A stretch of 64,000 nt of DNA from Psychromicrobium lacuslunae (GCF_000950575.1 NZ_CP011005.1:62001-126000); one strand, 5' to 3'. Counted from the first letter of the stretch, positions 17,084 to 26,677 are shown. Notes: a model not told the origin generated them from the letters alone. A program made the numbers and translations.

Positions 17084-17716
17084 TTGTCCGCCGAACTAGA
17101 TCGCCTCGTCGAGGTTATTGCACAGCTCCGCGAGCATTGTCCGTGGATGGCGACGTTAACGCACCAGTCGCTGCTGAAGTACTTGATTGAGGAGAGCTAC
17201 GAGCTGGTGGAGGCGATTGAAGAATCGCATCCACCAGCCGAGGTTCGCGGCGAATTGGGAGATATTTTGCTGCAAGTGGTGCTGCACGCGAGATTAGCCG
17301 AAGAAGCAGGGGAATTCGTGCTCGCCGATGTGGTGCGCGGCTTGACCGAGAAAATGGTGCGCCGCAACCAACACGTCTTTACTCCCAGCGGGGAGCTCAG
17401 ATCAGAGTTTCCGGCCACTATCGAACAGATCGTGACCAGCTGGCACCAAGCTAAGTCATCTGAAAAGCCGGAGCGTGGGCGTTTCGAGGGTATTCCCGCT
17501 ACCCTTCCGGCGCTCGCTCTGGCGCAAAAATCGCTACAAAGAGTGGCTGAAGGGTTTCAGAATCGAGAGGCTGGGGCTGAGCAAACCGCTCGAGCTGAGG
17601 CCGAAATTCAACTAGGTGAGCGGCTCTTGGAGCTCCTCCGCGGCAGTCCTGATGTTGACGCGGAGCGAGCGCTGCGATTAGCGGTTCGCCGGATGCAGGA
17701 GAGCCACCATGAGTGA
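17084..17716 (+). CDS. mazG: MazG-family nucleotide pyrophosphohydrolase
   Basis: This is a 210-residue all-alpha NTP pyrophosphohydrolase. CPWMATLTHQSL, LIEESYELVEAIE and ELGDILLQVVLHA match the first MazG domain, with the EE..E and E..D metal-binding set. It is shorter than two-domain E. coli MazG. CPWM replaces the usual CPWD. The start is TTG 17084. Its stop overlaps the GNAT gene, and it likely belongs to one transcript with add. Confidence 0.85.
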   Translation: MSAELDRLVEVIAQLREHCPWMATLTHQSLLKYLIEESYELVEAIEESHPPAEVRGELGDILLQVVLHARLAEEAGEFVLADVVRGLTEKMVRRNQHVFTPSGELRSEFPATIEQIVTSWHQAKSSEKPERGRFEGIPATLPALALAQKSLQRVAEGFQNREAGAEQTARAEAEIQLGERLLELLRGSPDVDAERALRLAVRRMQESHHE

Positions 17717-18209
17717 GAGAGCCGAAACCGAAGTCCAGGGGGAGCCGGAGCTGTTCAGCGTTGGTGATGTTTCATTTCGCCGGGCAGTAGTGAACGATCT
17801 GCCCGGTATTTTAGAACTCCTGATTACTGACCAGATTGGCGCCTCGCGTGATGGGGGCGATTTGGCCCCTTATCTGCGCGCTTTTGACCTGATTGATGCC
17901 GACCCCAGCCAGTTGCTGTTGGTCGGAGTCCAGAAGAGCGATTTGGTGGCTACCTTGCAGTTGTCATTCATCCCGGGCTTAGCTCGACGGGGATCATTGC
18001 GAAGCCAGATTGAAGCGGTCAGAGTTGCCGACAGCTTGCGGGGCAGCGGAGTGGGCAGTCAAATGATTGAGTGGGCGATTGCCGAATCCCGTCGTCGCGG
18101 CTGCTCATTGGTCCAATTGACCACCGATAAGCAACGAGTGGATGCGCATCGGTTCTATCAGCGCTTGGGCTTTGAGGCTAGCCATGAAGGTATGAAGCTC
18201 CTCCTCTAA
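17709..18209 (+). CDS. GNAT-family N-acetyltransferase
   Basis: This is a 166-residue GNAT protein. The acetyl-CoA binding motif A is seen as RVADSLRGSGVGSQMIEWAI, and HRFYQRLGFEASHEGMKL is the C-terminal motif B. The acceptor substrate cannot be predicted. It starts 8 bases before the mazG stop. Confidence 0.85.
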   Translation: MSERAETEVQGEPELFSVGDVSFRRAVVNDLPGILELLITDQIGASRDGGDLAPYLRAFDLIDADPSQLLLVGVQKSDLVATLQLSFIPGLARRGSLRSQIEAVRVADSLRGSGVGSQMIEWAIAESRRRGCSLVQLTTDKQRVDAHRFYQRLGFEASHEGMKLLL

Positions 18210-18378
18210 CTGGACTCGTTGCCCCTCGCCGCCATCGCTGCTTCTTCCTGGGCCGCCGCGGCTTTTCGGACCGGTGGACTTAGCCAAGGCCATTGTGGGC
18301 GGGCGGCGAGACGCCGGGAGGTTTCCACGGCATGGCTCGCCGCCAGCTGCTTGGCGATGAATGGGGTGGTCATGGTGA

Positions 18379-19026
18379 TTAGTCCGAGAGCAACTTATAA
18401 ATGGTGCGCCGTGCCTCGTCGAGCGAAGCGGTGACGGTGCGTAGTTGTTCTTCACTGCCGTCCAGGCTGATCTGGTGCACTGCGCCCATCAGCTTGCCAA
18501 TGCTCATCCGCAGATCTTGGGCTACTCCGGCTTCCTCGTTGACCTCGTCCCAGACCGCAGCAAGTTCATCGTGGTGCTCGGAGACATAGGCGCGTCCGGC
18601 GTCGTTCAACTCGAATTCGGTACGTCGTCCTTCGCCAACGGAGATGATCAAACCTTCTCCCTGTAGTGCGGTCAGCGCCGGGTAAACCGAACCTGGGCTG
18701 GGTCGCCAGGCACCATCAGAATGGGTGGCGATCGCCTTGATCAGACCGTAGCCGTTGTAGCTGGACTGGCTCAGCAGCGAAAGGATGGCGTTTCTGACAT
18801 CACCCTTCTTAGCGCGCCCCGCCGGTCCGAAGCCGAAACCGGGTGGGAAGCCCTGGCCGAATCCTGGACCAAAGCCTCTGCCGCCACGGTGAGGTCCACG
18901 GGGGCCAAAGCCACCGCCACCTCGTGGACCGCGGCCACCTCGGCCGGCAAAATTCTGATTTCCTTCGTCGCCACCGCGTGGATCATGGTGATGGCGGTGT
19001 TCTTGATATCGATTTTCGTTTCTCAT
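18379..19026 (-). CDS. PadR-family regulator with Gly/Arg/His-rich N-terminus
   Basis: This is a 215-residue PadR transcriptional repressor from ATG 19026. The first 65 residues are low complexity, rich in Arg, Gly, His and Phe (HRHHHDPRGG, GRGGRGPRGGGG). The winged helix follows (KGDVRNAILSLLSQSSYNGY, PSPGSVYPALTALQGEGLI), then the C-terminal dimerisation helices. A purine-rich site (aaagaaag) 9 nt upstream supports this ATG. An upstream GTG at 19053 lies in the promoter. Two palindromes near its -35 suggest autoregulation. The region 18210-18378 to its left holds nothing I can support. Confidence 0.85.
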   Translation of the reverse strand: MRNENRYQEHRHHHDPRGGDEGNQNFAGRGGRGPRGGGGFGPRGPHRGGRGFGPGFGQGFPPGFGFGPAGRAKKGDVRNAILSLLSQSSYNGYGLIKAIATHSDGAWRPSPGSVYPALTALQGEGLIISVGEGRRTEFELNDAGRAYVSEHHDELAAVWDEVNEEAGVAQDLRMSIGKLMGAVHQISLDGSEEQLRTVTASLDEARRTIYKLLSD

Positions 19027-19043
19027 TATCAAACTTTCTTTAG

Positions 19044-19085
19044 TGGGTATCACGAATGCTATCGCGATACGTCAACGATATATCG
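19044..19085 (-). promoter_or_regulatory. PadR gene promoter with two palindromes
   Basis: On the minus strand a -35 TTGACG (19070-19075) is followed after 17 nt by TGATAC as -10. It is flanked by two 10-bp palindromes, TATCGCGATA (19060-19069) and CGATATATCG (19076-19085). Both contain the TATCG/CGATA half-site, as expected for PadR dimers. Confidence 0.6.
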
Positions 19086-19112
19086 CTGAATAACTTTTGT
19101 CAACAGAAAGAA

Positions 19113-19360
19113 CACAAGTTCAGCTGGGGCCCCTCGGAGTGGGCCCACGTTTCCGAGGGCCCCGCAGCGAGGCACGAGCTGTGGGACGGAAATGGGGCAG
19201 CGCCTATCTCCCTCCCCAAGAGAACTGCGAGGGACCCGTCGGCGGCTTTTTGCCGAGGGGAAGCAGTGATCGTTCACAAGTTCAGCTGGGGCCCCTCGGG
19301 AGATAGCGCCTATCTCCCTCCCCAACTTCACAAGTTCAGCTGGGGCCCCTCGGGAGATAG
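19113..19360. repeat. Cluster of direct repeats upstream of eno
   Basis: A 25-bp unit with core agctggggcccctcgg occurs three times, at 19113-19137, 19275-19299 and 19329-19353. Copies 2 and 3 are identical over 34 bp (19273-19306 and 19327-19360). Copies 2 and 3 are 54 bp apart and copies 1 and 2 are 162 bp apart, exactly three times 54. A second unit, agcgcctatctccctcccc plus aa, occurs at 19199-19219 and 19305-19325. Around 19298-19318 it forms a hairpin (gggagatag / ctatctccc). Open frames here repeat HKFSWGPSG or RGAPAELV, which I regard as by-products. Confidence 0.75.
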
Positions 19361-19417
19361 GCTTAGGGCGATAGGTTTGTCCTTTGTGCAGGCGCTGGTG
19401 CGCAGGCACACCGCTGA

Positions 19418-20719
<1,302 letters not shown>

Positions 20720-20720
20720 C

Positions 20721-20764
20721 AGCGTGGGCTGGCTATGCTGAAAGAGTCTTAGCCAGCCCATGCT
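20721..20764 (+). terminator. Hairpin after eno
   Basis: Arms 20721-20735 and 20750-20764 pair over 15 bp with one G-U wobble around a 14-nt loop. It sits directly after the eno stop. Confidence 0.65.
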
Positions 20765-20784
20765 CTGCCGAAGAAGGTTTTACT

Positions 20785-21549
20785 ATGGCCACACGTCGTC
20801 CCAAGGTGCCGCACACCTCTCGACCGACCGAGGCGACATCGCGAGCAGCGCAAGAGCAAAACGGCCCGAACGAGCGGACGGAGTCGGTGGCTGAAAGGGC
20901 TTCAGCGAAACCGAAAGTCACGGTAGAACCGATAACGAAGCACAAGCCCTCGACGAGGTCTGGCGGCGCGGGTCAAGAGAAGTCGTCGGCTGCGAAGCCT
21001 GATACCTCGCGAACGGTCAAACCAGCCAATCCAGCAAAACAAAAGCTCAGTACCCAGGCGGCCAGGGCTAGGGCGACAGCTGCCAGTTCGAGTGCGAAAT
21101 CAGCGGTGCGAACGGTTCGGCAATCTGTGCAACGCAAAGGTTCAACGGCAAAAGCCGCGGCTGCCCCGGTTCCCGCTCGTTCTTTTTCCGGTCGCCTGAT
21201 TGCTTTGCTCGTGGTCTTTGCCGCCGTTGCCGTGATCCTGGCACCCTCACTGAACACGTATCTGCAGCAAAGGGCGAATATCGCCTCGCTCAAGGCCGAG
21301 ATCGCTGCCGAACAACAGCAGCAGAAAGATCTGCAAAATCAGATCTCGCGCTGGAATGATCCGGCCTATATCAAGCAACAAGCCCGGGATCGGGTTAATA
21401 TGATGATGCCTGGTGAGACAGGTTATTGGGTCTATGGCGGCTCTGACACCCCGGCGGCACCGCAGCAAGCGGGAACTAGCAGCAACCCGGATTCGCTGCC
21501 CTGGACTGAGGGTCTCTGGCAATCAATTGTCAGATCTGCGACCGAGTAG
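20785..21549 (+). CDS. FtsB/DivIC-family septum formation initiator
   Basis: This is a 254-residue bitopic membrane protein of the divisome. About 130 hydrophilic, Lys/Ala/Thr-rich residues form a long cytoplasmic N-terminus. One membrane helix follows (LIALLVVFAAVAVILAPSL), then a coiled coil (ASLKAEIAAEQQQQKDLQNQ) and the DivIC-type end (DPAYIKQQARDRVNMMMPGE). Location between eno and DUF501/ppx is the usual actinobacterial order. A gaagaagg site precedes the ATG. Confidence 0.88.
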   Translation: MATRRPKVPHTSRPTEATSRAAQEQNGPNERTESVAERASAKPKVTVEPITKHKPSTRSGGAGQEKSSAAKPDTSRTVKPANPAKQKLSTQAARARATAASSSAKSAVRTVRQSVQRKGSTAKAAAAPVPARSFSGRLIALLVVFAAVAVILAPSLNTYLQQRANIASLKAEIAAEQQQQKDLQNQISRWNDPAYIKQQARDRVNMMMPGETGYWVYGGSDTPAAPQQAGTSSNPDSLPWTEGLWQSIVRSATE

Positions 21550-21584
21550 TCAGTGCATTAATATCGACATTCAGGAGTTACCGA

Positions 21585-22214
21585 GTGAATAGCGCCGAAC
21601 GGCCAAACCATGATCAACCGAGCGCTCATGATCTCGACACTCTCAGCCTTCAGCTAGGCCGCCCGGTGCGCAATGTGGTGAGTATCCCGGCGCGCTGTGT
21701 TTGCGGAAATCCGCTAGTAGCTGCCACCGCGCCGCGGCTCAGTAACGGTATTCCGTTCCCGACGACCTTTTACCTTACGCACCCGGTGATTACCGCGGCG
21801 GTTTCCCGGCTGGAAGCCGATGGCGTGATGAACGAGATGAATGAAAGGCTGGCCGTGGATGCGGAACTGGCGGCCGCTCATCAGCGTGCCCACCAATCCT
21901 ATTTAGCCGCCCGGGCCGATATCGCCGCTATCGCTGGCACCGGGCCGGTCCCGGAAATTGACGGTATCTCGGCCGGCGGGATGCCTCATCGGGTGAAGTG
22001 CCTGCACGTGCTGGTAGGGCATTCGCTCGCGGCCGGGCCCGGAGTGAACCAACTGGGGGATGAGACGGTAGTGCTCATTGAACCCTGGTGGACCGCGCAG
22101 CGTTGCTACTGCGTTGGTGCCTGGGACGTGGACGCTCCGGTACCTACCAAAGATCTGAGTCGGCACGTCAGACACCTCGGTGAGCAGAACCAAACGGAAG
22201 TGACAGAAGCATGA
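21585..22214 (+). CDS. DUF501 domain protein
   Basis: This is a 209-residue conserved actinobacterial protein of unknown function. RCVCGNPLVAATAPRLSNG, PFPTTFYLTHP, the late HRVKCLHVLVGHSLAAGPGVN and an Ala/His-rich middle are typical of DUF501. Cys pairs (CVC, CYC) could bind metal or an Fe-S cluster; this is a guess. An aggag site lies upstream of GTG 21585, and the stop overlaps the Ppx gene (ATGA). Confidence 0.88.
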   Translation: MNSAERPNHDQPSAHDLDTLSLQLGRPVRNVVSIPARCVCGNPLVAATAPRLSNGIPFPTTFYLTHPVITAAVSRLEADGVMNEMNERLAVDAELAAAHQRAHQSYLAARADIAAIAGTGPVPEIDGISAGGMPHRVKCLHVLVGHSLAAGPGVNQLGDETVVLIEPWWTAQRCYCVGAWDVDAPVPTKDLSRHVRHLGEQNQTEVTEA

Positions 22215-23161
22215 GCCGGGTGGCTGCCATTGACTGCGGGACGAACTCGATCAGGCTCTTAATCGCTGACCTGCTGACCGCGCCGGATGGTTCAAGACAG
22301 CTGCGCGATGTGCATCGAGAGATGCGAGTGGTCCGGCTCGGGCAGGGCATCGATACCACCGGCAATTTTGCCGTCGAAGCCCTTGACCGAACCTTTACAG
22401 CGGTGGACGCTTACGCTCAGCTAATCCGCGAAAACGCCGTCGAAACGGTACGGTTCGTCGCCACCTCTGCGACTCGAGACGCCGGAAATCGTGATGCCTT
22501 CATTGACGGCATTCGTTCCCGCCTAGGGGTCAGCCCCGATGTGGTCTCGGGTGAGGAGGAAGCCGCGCTGTCGTATTCCGGGGCGGTGAGCGTGCTGCCC
22601 GGCGCGCCGGGGGAATCAACCCTGGTCGTTGACCTCGGGGGCGGCAGTACCGAATTCGTGATTGGCGACGGCGCGCGAGTTGAGGCCGCGCGCAGTGTGA
22701 ATATGGGCTGCGTTCGCTTCACTGAACGATACTTGCGCTCCGATCCACCCACCGCGGAGGAACTGATGGCGGCAGCTGAGGAGGCGAATCGGATCATTGC
22801 CGAGGTGGCCGAGCAGATTCCGCTCAGCCAGGTGCAAAGGGTGATCGGTGTGGCTGGCACCATCACCACGGTGTCCGCGCATGCTCTGCGGCTGCCCAGC
22901 TATCAGTCGGAGCGGATCAATGGCAGTACCTTGAGTTTCGAGCAATTGCAGGAAGCTGCTGACTCGCTGACCGCGATGAGCAGAGCCGAACGGGCGGAAT
23001 TGCCCTATATGCACTCGGGTCGCGTTGATGTGATTGGTGCCGGTGCGTTGCTCTGGGGCACGATTTTGCGCAACCTCGCCGAGTTGAGTGCTGGTGCGCT
23101 CCGCCAGGCTACCGCAAGCGAACACGATATTCTTGATGGAATTGCCCTGTCAATGGGCTAG
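22211..23161 (+). CDS. ppx: Ppx/GppA exopolyphosphatase family protein
   Basis: This is a 316-residue ASKHA-fold phosphatase acting on polyphosphate or pppGpp. AAIDCGTNSIRLLIADL (phosphate 1), VVSGEEEAALSYSGA and DLGGGSTEFV (phosphate 2) are present. It is the short form lacking the C-terminal HD domain, as is normal in actinobacteria. Polyphosphatase versus guanosine pentaphosphatase activity cannot be decided from sequence. It is coupled to DUF501. Confidence 0.9.
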   Translation: MSRVAAIDCGTNSIRLLIADLLTAPDGSRQLRDVHREMRVVRLGQGIDTTGNFAVEALDRTFTAVDAYAQLIRENAVETVRFVATSATRDAGNRDAFIDGIRSRLGVSPDVVSGEEEAALSYSGAVSVLPGAPGESTLVVDLGGGSTEFVIGDGARVEAARSVNMGCVRFTERYLRSDPPTAEELMAAAEEANRIIAEVAEQIPLSQVQRVIGVAGTITTVSAHALRLPSYQSERINGSTLSFEQLQEAADSLTAMSRAERAELPYMHSGRVDVIGAGALLWGTILRNLAELSAGALRQATASEHDILDGIALSMG

Positions 23162-23222
23162 CAACCGCTCGTGTGTTCAGCCCCGGCTAGACGCACGGCT
23201 AGATGAAGGTACCCACGAGGCT

Positions 23223-24542
23223 ATGGCCACAACCACCCGCAGAAGTACTCTCAGAGTAACCACCGCGATGGCTCTGTCCGTGTTGAGCCTGTTGGGGGTA
23301 CTGAGCGTCGCCAGCGTTACACCAGCGAGCGCCGACGAGATGCGGGATAACCAGTACTGGCTGGATGAATATGGCATCACTAAGGCCTGGGAGAGCACCA
23401 AGGGGGCCGGCGTCAAGGTTGCGGTGATTGACAGTGGGGTGGACGGCAGTCACCCGGATCTCAAAGGAGCCGTTGTCGGCGGTGCCGATGTTTCGGGTGC
23501 TGGTGCCAAGAATGGACAGAAGGGGATCGGCGATAAGCCGGTACATGGCACTTTGGTGGCTTCGTTGCTGGCGGGCCGCGGGCACGGCGGTAAGGCTGAT
23601 GACAGCCCAAAGCCGGACGGTGTGGTGGGCGTGGCCCCGGAAGCCCAGCTGTTGACCGTCTCCACCTGGTTGGGCAGCCCGAACCCGGCCGGGAAAAGCA
23701 TTGATGATCAAATTCCGCAGGCTGTTCGCTGGGCCGTGGATCAGGGCGCAAAAGTGATCAATATGTCATTGAGCAGCACCTCGCCGGCCTGGCCGGAGAG
23801 CTGGGACAGCGCCTTCCTTTACGCCGAACAGCACGATGTGGTGATTATTGCTGCTGCCGGTAACCGCGAGTCAGGGTTGACTCAGGTGGGTGCTCCCGCC
23901 ACGATCCCGGGAGTTGTCGCGGTCGCCGGCTTGAAAAAGGACGGCACTTCTTCCCAGGATTCTTCAACTCAGGGCATCACGATTGCCGTTTCTGCCCCGG
24001 CGGAGGCCTTAGTAGGAGCGGTGCCGGGCGGCGGCTATGCGAACTGGAGTGGGAGCAGTGGTGCAGCACCAATTGTCGCTGGAGTGGCTGCGCTGATCAG
24101 GGCCAAATACCCAGATATGAAAGCTGCGCAGGTGATCAACCGGCTTCTGCTTTCGGCCAAGCATAAGGGAAGCGCGGGGCACAACAGCATCTATGGCTAC
24201 GGTGCCTTGGATGCGGATGCGGCTCTCAATGCTGATATCGCTCCGGTGACGGTGAGTCCACTGCCAAGCTTGCAGGATTGGATCACCATTCATCGGCGCA
24301 ATCAGCCCACTCCGACGGTGACCAAACCAGCTGCGCAACCACCGGTAACTCCCGCCCCAATGCAGCCGGAAGCCACCACTCCGGTCGCCCTGCCGCCCTC
24401 ACAACTTGACTCGGCGTTGCCGGCAACCATCGTGATCGGATTTGGCGTTCTGCTGCTTCTGGTCCTGCTAGCAGGAGCGGCACATTTGACCGTTTTAAGA
24501 CGTCGTTCCGTCATAGAACGACGATCTCAGGACACTTCGTGA
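23223..24542 (+). CDS. Membrane-anchored S8 serine protease (mycosin-like)
   Basis: This is a 439-residue subtilisin-family protease from ATG 23223. A signal peptide (residues 1-37, ending PASA-D) leads to the catalytic D70 (AVIDSGVD), H108 (VHGTL), oxyanion N214 (AAAGN) and S279 (GSSGAAPIVAG in place of GTSMAAP). A Pro-rich linker and a C-terminal membrane helix (ATIVIGFGVLLLLVLL) with an RRR tail follow, so it would face the outside. The design matches mycosins of type VII secretion, but no ESX genes are nearby. The longer frame from 23088 overlaps ppx and is unlikely. Confidence 0.87.
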   Translation: MATTTRRSTLRVTTAMALSVLSLLGVLSVASVTPASADEMRDNQYWLDEYGITKAWESTKGAGVKVAVIDSGVDGSHPDLKGAVVGGADVSGAGAKNGQKGIGDKPVHGTLVASLLAGRGHGGKADDSPKPDGVVGVAPEAQLLTVSTWLGSPNPAGKSIDDQIPQAVRWAVDQGAKVINMSLSSTSPAWPESWDSAFLYAEQHDVVIIAAAGNRESGLTQVGAPATIPGVVAVAGLKKDGTSSQDSSTQGITIAVSAPAEALVGAVPGGGYANWSGSSGAAPIVAGVAALIRAKYPDMKAAQVINRLLLSAKHKGSAGHNSIYGYGALDADAALNADIAPVTVSPLPSLQDWITIHRRNQPTPTVTKPAAQPPVTPAPMQPEATTPVALPPSQLDSALPATIVIGFGVLLLLVLLAGAAHLTVLRRRSVIERRSQDTS

Positions 24543-24553
24543 ATTTTTTCACA
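24538..24553. promoter_or_regulatory. CRP/GlxR-like site at the ndh promoter
   Basis: CGTGA-N6-TCACA at 24538-24553 matches the CRP-family consensus TGTGA-N6-TCACA at 9 of 10 positions. It is part of a longer imperfect inverted repeat (24533-24558) and overlaps the -35 region of the next gene. Confidence 0.5.
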
Positions 24554-24561
24554 AAGTGAGC

Positions 24562-24574
24562 TAGAATTGAAGCA
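24562..24574 (+). promoter_or_regulatory. -10 box of leaderless ndh-like gene
   Basis: TAGAAT at 24562-24567 ends 6 nt before ATG 24574; no Shine-Dalgarno is seen. Confidence 0.55.
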
Positions 24575-26046
24575 TGGCTACCACCCCAAAGCTTGAAGAC
24601 CGTCCCCGCGTACTCGTAGTTGGCGGCGGCTACGTCGGTCTCTACGTCGCGTTCAAACTGCAGAAGAAGATCGCCAAATCAGGTGGCATCGTCACCGTGG
24701 TGGATCCGCTGCCCTATATGACCTACCAGCCGTTCCTGCCCGAAGTGGCCGGCGGCAGCATCGAACCGCGGCACGCCGTGGTGTCTTTCCGCAAGCACCT
24801 ACCGCAGACCGAGTTCATTCAGGGCAAGGTCACCAAGGTCGACCACGCTAACCGGACCGCGGTGATCGCCCCGGCCGATGGTGGCGAGCCCTTCGAGATT
24901 CCTTATTTCGATGTGGTGATGGCGGCGGGTTCGATCACCCGCACCTTCCCGATCAATGGACTGGCTGAGCAGGGTATTGGCCTGAAGACCATCGAGGAGG
25001 CCGTGGCACTGCGCAATCAGGTGATTGAGCGGATCGAGTTGGCCTCCACCGAAACCGATCCGGCCAAACGCAAGCGCGCTTTGACTTTCGTCGTGGTCGG
25101 TGGCGGGTTCGCCGGTGTCGAGACCATCGCCGAGTTAGAGGATCTGGCCCGAAACTTGGCTTCCAAGAACTCCCGAATCGATGTGGAAGAACTCCGCTTC
25201 GTGCTGGTTGAGGCGATGGGCCGGATCATGCCGGAGGTCACCGAAAGCCAGGCTGAATGGGTTGTCGATCACCTGCGTTCACGCAATGTTGAGGTGCTGC
25301 TCAACACTTCGCTCGCCGACGCCGATGGTGGCCACCTGAAACTGATCAATATGCCGGATAAGTCGGCTGCCGATGAGTTCGAGACGGACACCCTGATCTG
25401 GACCGCTGGTGTGCAGGCCAACCCGACCGCCAAGAACACCGACTTCCCGATCGACGAACGCGGCCGGGTGAAGGCTGGCGCCGATCTGCGGATCACCGGA
25501 GAGTTCGGCCCGATCGAGAACGCCTGGACAGCCGGTGACGTGGCAGCTGTGCCGGACTTGACCGGCGGCGGTGTGGGCGGCTTCTGCGTGCCGAACGCAC
25601 AGCACGCCATCCGTCAGGCGAAGCGCCTCTCGAAGAACCTTTGGGCATCCCGTTGGGATAAGCCCATGAAGGATTACAAGCACAAGACCCTCGGCGCGGT
25701 AGCCGGCCTCGGACTGTGGAAGGGTGTCGCTAAGGTCGGCAAGCTCGGCTTCCGCGGCCCGATCGCCTGGCTGATGCACCGTGGCTACCACGGCTTGGCG
25801 ATGCCGACCTTTGAACGCAAGGTCCGGGTGATCTGGAACTGGATTCTGAGCTTCTTCATGGGCCGCGATATTGCCGAGCTAATGGATCTGGACCAGCCTC
25901 GTGCCGCCTTCCGCGCCGCCGCGACCCCGGCACCCAAGCCGGCTGCTGCGCAGGCACCGGAGGCTGCGAAGCCAGTGGAACCCAAGTCTGAGGGCGCACA
26001 GGCCGAGGCTCCAGCTGAGCAGAAACAGCCGGCCGAAGCCAAATAG
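24574..26046 (+). CDS. ndh: Type II NADH dehydrogenase-like flavoprotein
   Basis: This is a 490-residue FAD/NAD(P)-binding oxidoreductase. VLVVGGGYVGLYVAFKL binds FAD, TFVVVGGGFAGVETIAEL binds NADH, and TAGDVAAVPD is the second flavin motif. This is the architecture of non-proton-pumping NDH-2, which feeds menaquinone at the inner face of the membrane. After residue 440 there is an Ala/Pro/Glu-rich tail of about 45 residues. The last codons and stop (cgaagccaaatag) are repeated 18 bp downstream. Regulation by a CRP-like factor is suggested by the promoter site. Confidence 0.88.
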   Translation: MATTPKLEDRPRVLVVGGGYVGLYVAFKLQKKIAKSGGIVTVVDPLPYMTYQPFLPEVAGGSIEPRHAVVSFRKHLPQTEFIQGKVTKVDHANRTAVIAPADGGEPFEIPYFDVVMAAGSITRTFPINGLAEQGIGLKTIEEAVALRNQVIERIELASTETDPAKRKRALTFVVVGGGFAGVETIAELEDLARNLASKNSRIDVEELRFVLVEAMGRIMPEVTESQAEWVVDHLRSRNVEVLLNTSLADADGGHLKLINMPDKSAADEFETDTLIWTAGVQANPTAKNTDFPIDERGRVKAGADLRITGEFGPIENAWTAGDVAAVPDLTGGGVGGFCVPNAQHAIRQAKRLSKNLWASRWDKPMKDYKHKTLGAVAGLGLWKGVAKVGKLGFRGPIAWLMHRGYHGLAMPTFERKVRVIWNWILSFFMGRDIAELMDLDQPRAAFRAAATPAPKPAAAQAPEAAKPVEPKSEGAQAEAPAEQKQPAEAK

Positions 26047-26078
26047 CCGATCGAAGCCAAATAGTTAGTTGCTTTGAG

Positions 26079-26110
26079 GGAGGGCACCGCGGTTCGCCGC
26101 GGTGCCCTCC
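26079..26110 (+). terminator. Terminator after ndh
   Basis: A perfect 14-bp GC-rich stem (26079-26092 / 26097-26110) is capped by a TTCG tetraloop and followed by ttg. It separates ndh from the convergent HEAT gene. Confidence 0.8.
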
Positions 26111-26176
26111 TTGCTGTCTGCGGCAACTAAGGGCTGACACGCTGTCCGGACCCAAGCTGGAGTTCTGCGCCGGCCG

Positions 26177-26665
26177 TTAGTCGAAATTGCGCTCTAGCCT
26201 GGCCGCCAGGGCCTTCAGAGCAGCTTGTGCAGCCTCTCGCACGAGGGGTTCTGCGTCCTTGAGCAGTTCCTGGACCGCGGCGGCATGTTCTGCCTCGCCG
26301 AGCTGCCCGAGCGCCCGTGCTGCTGCCGCGCGGACCCGGGGAGTCGGATCTTCCAGTAACGGAGCGAGCTCGTCAGTGCCGATCTCACGATAACGGCAGA
26401 CCTTGGCGCACATCTCACGAACTCGCCAATACTCAGAACCAAGACCCGCCAGTATCGGCTCGGTGCAGTCCTCATGCCAGAGGTAGAGACAAGCTCTAGC
26501 GCCCCAAGTGGGCAGCCAGTACGGTGCCCAGCCGGTGGTGCCTGCGAAGGCTTGTATCTCTATCTCTGGGGTGTTTCCCTGCAGCAGGGCGATGATGCCG
26601 TCGATCATCGGCGCATAGCCGTAACGAGCCAAGCCCTGCTCGATTACGACTGAAGGGTGAGTCAT
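26177..26665 (-). CDS. HEAT-repeat protein
   Basis: This is a 162-residue protein whose C-terminal half is built of HEAT-type helical repeats (PRVRAAAARALGQLG, PLVREAAQAALKAL). The N-terminal part has WAPYWLPTWGARACLYLW, not recognised. HEAT proteins usually bind other proteins; the partner is unknown. The minus-strand start codon is preceded by TACACT with a 6-nt gap. The gene is divergent from tRNA-Leu. Confidence 0.75.
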   Translation of the reverse strand: MTHPSVVIEQGLARYGYAPMIDGIIALLQGNTPEIEIQAFAGTTGWAPYWLPTWGARACLYLWHEDCTEPILAGLGSEYWRVREMCAKVCRYREIGTDELAPLLEDPTPRVRAAAARALGQLGEAEHAAAVQELLKDAEPLVREAAQAALKALAARLERNFD

Positions 26666-26677
26666 GGCTAAAGTGTA
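26663..26677 (-). promoter_or_regulatory. -10 box of leaderless HEAT gene
   Basis: On the minus strand TACACT (26672-26677) lies 6 nt before ATG 26665. Confidence 0.5.

Noticed and set aside
19113-19360. CRISPR array
   Set aside because: Only three repeats with irregular spacing, unequal spacers that themselves contain repeats, and no cas genes nearby.
19059-19409. Minus-strand open frame with RGAPAELV repeats
   Set aside because: It is the complement of the same DNA repeats and overlaps the PadR promoter; no start signal was found.
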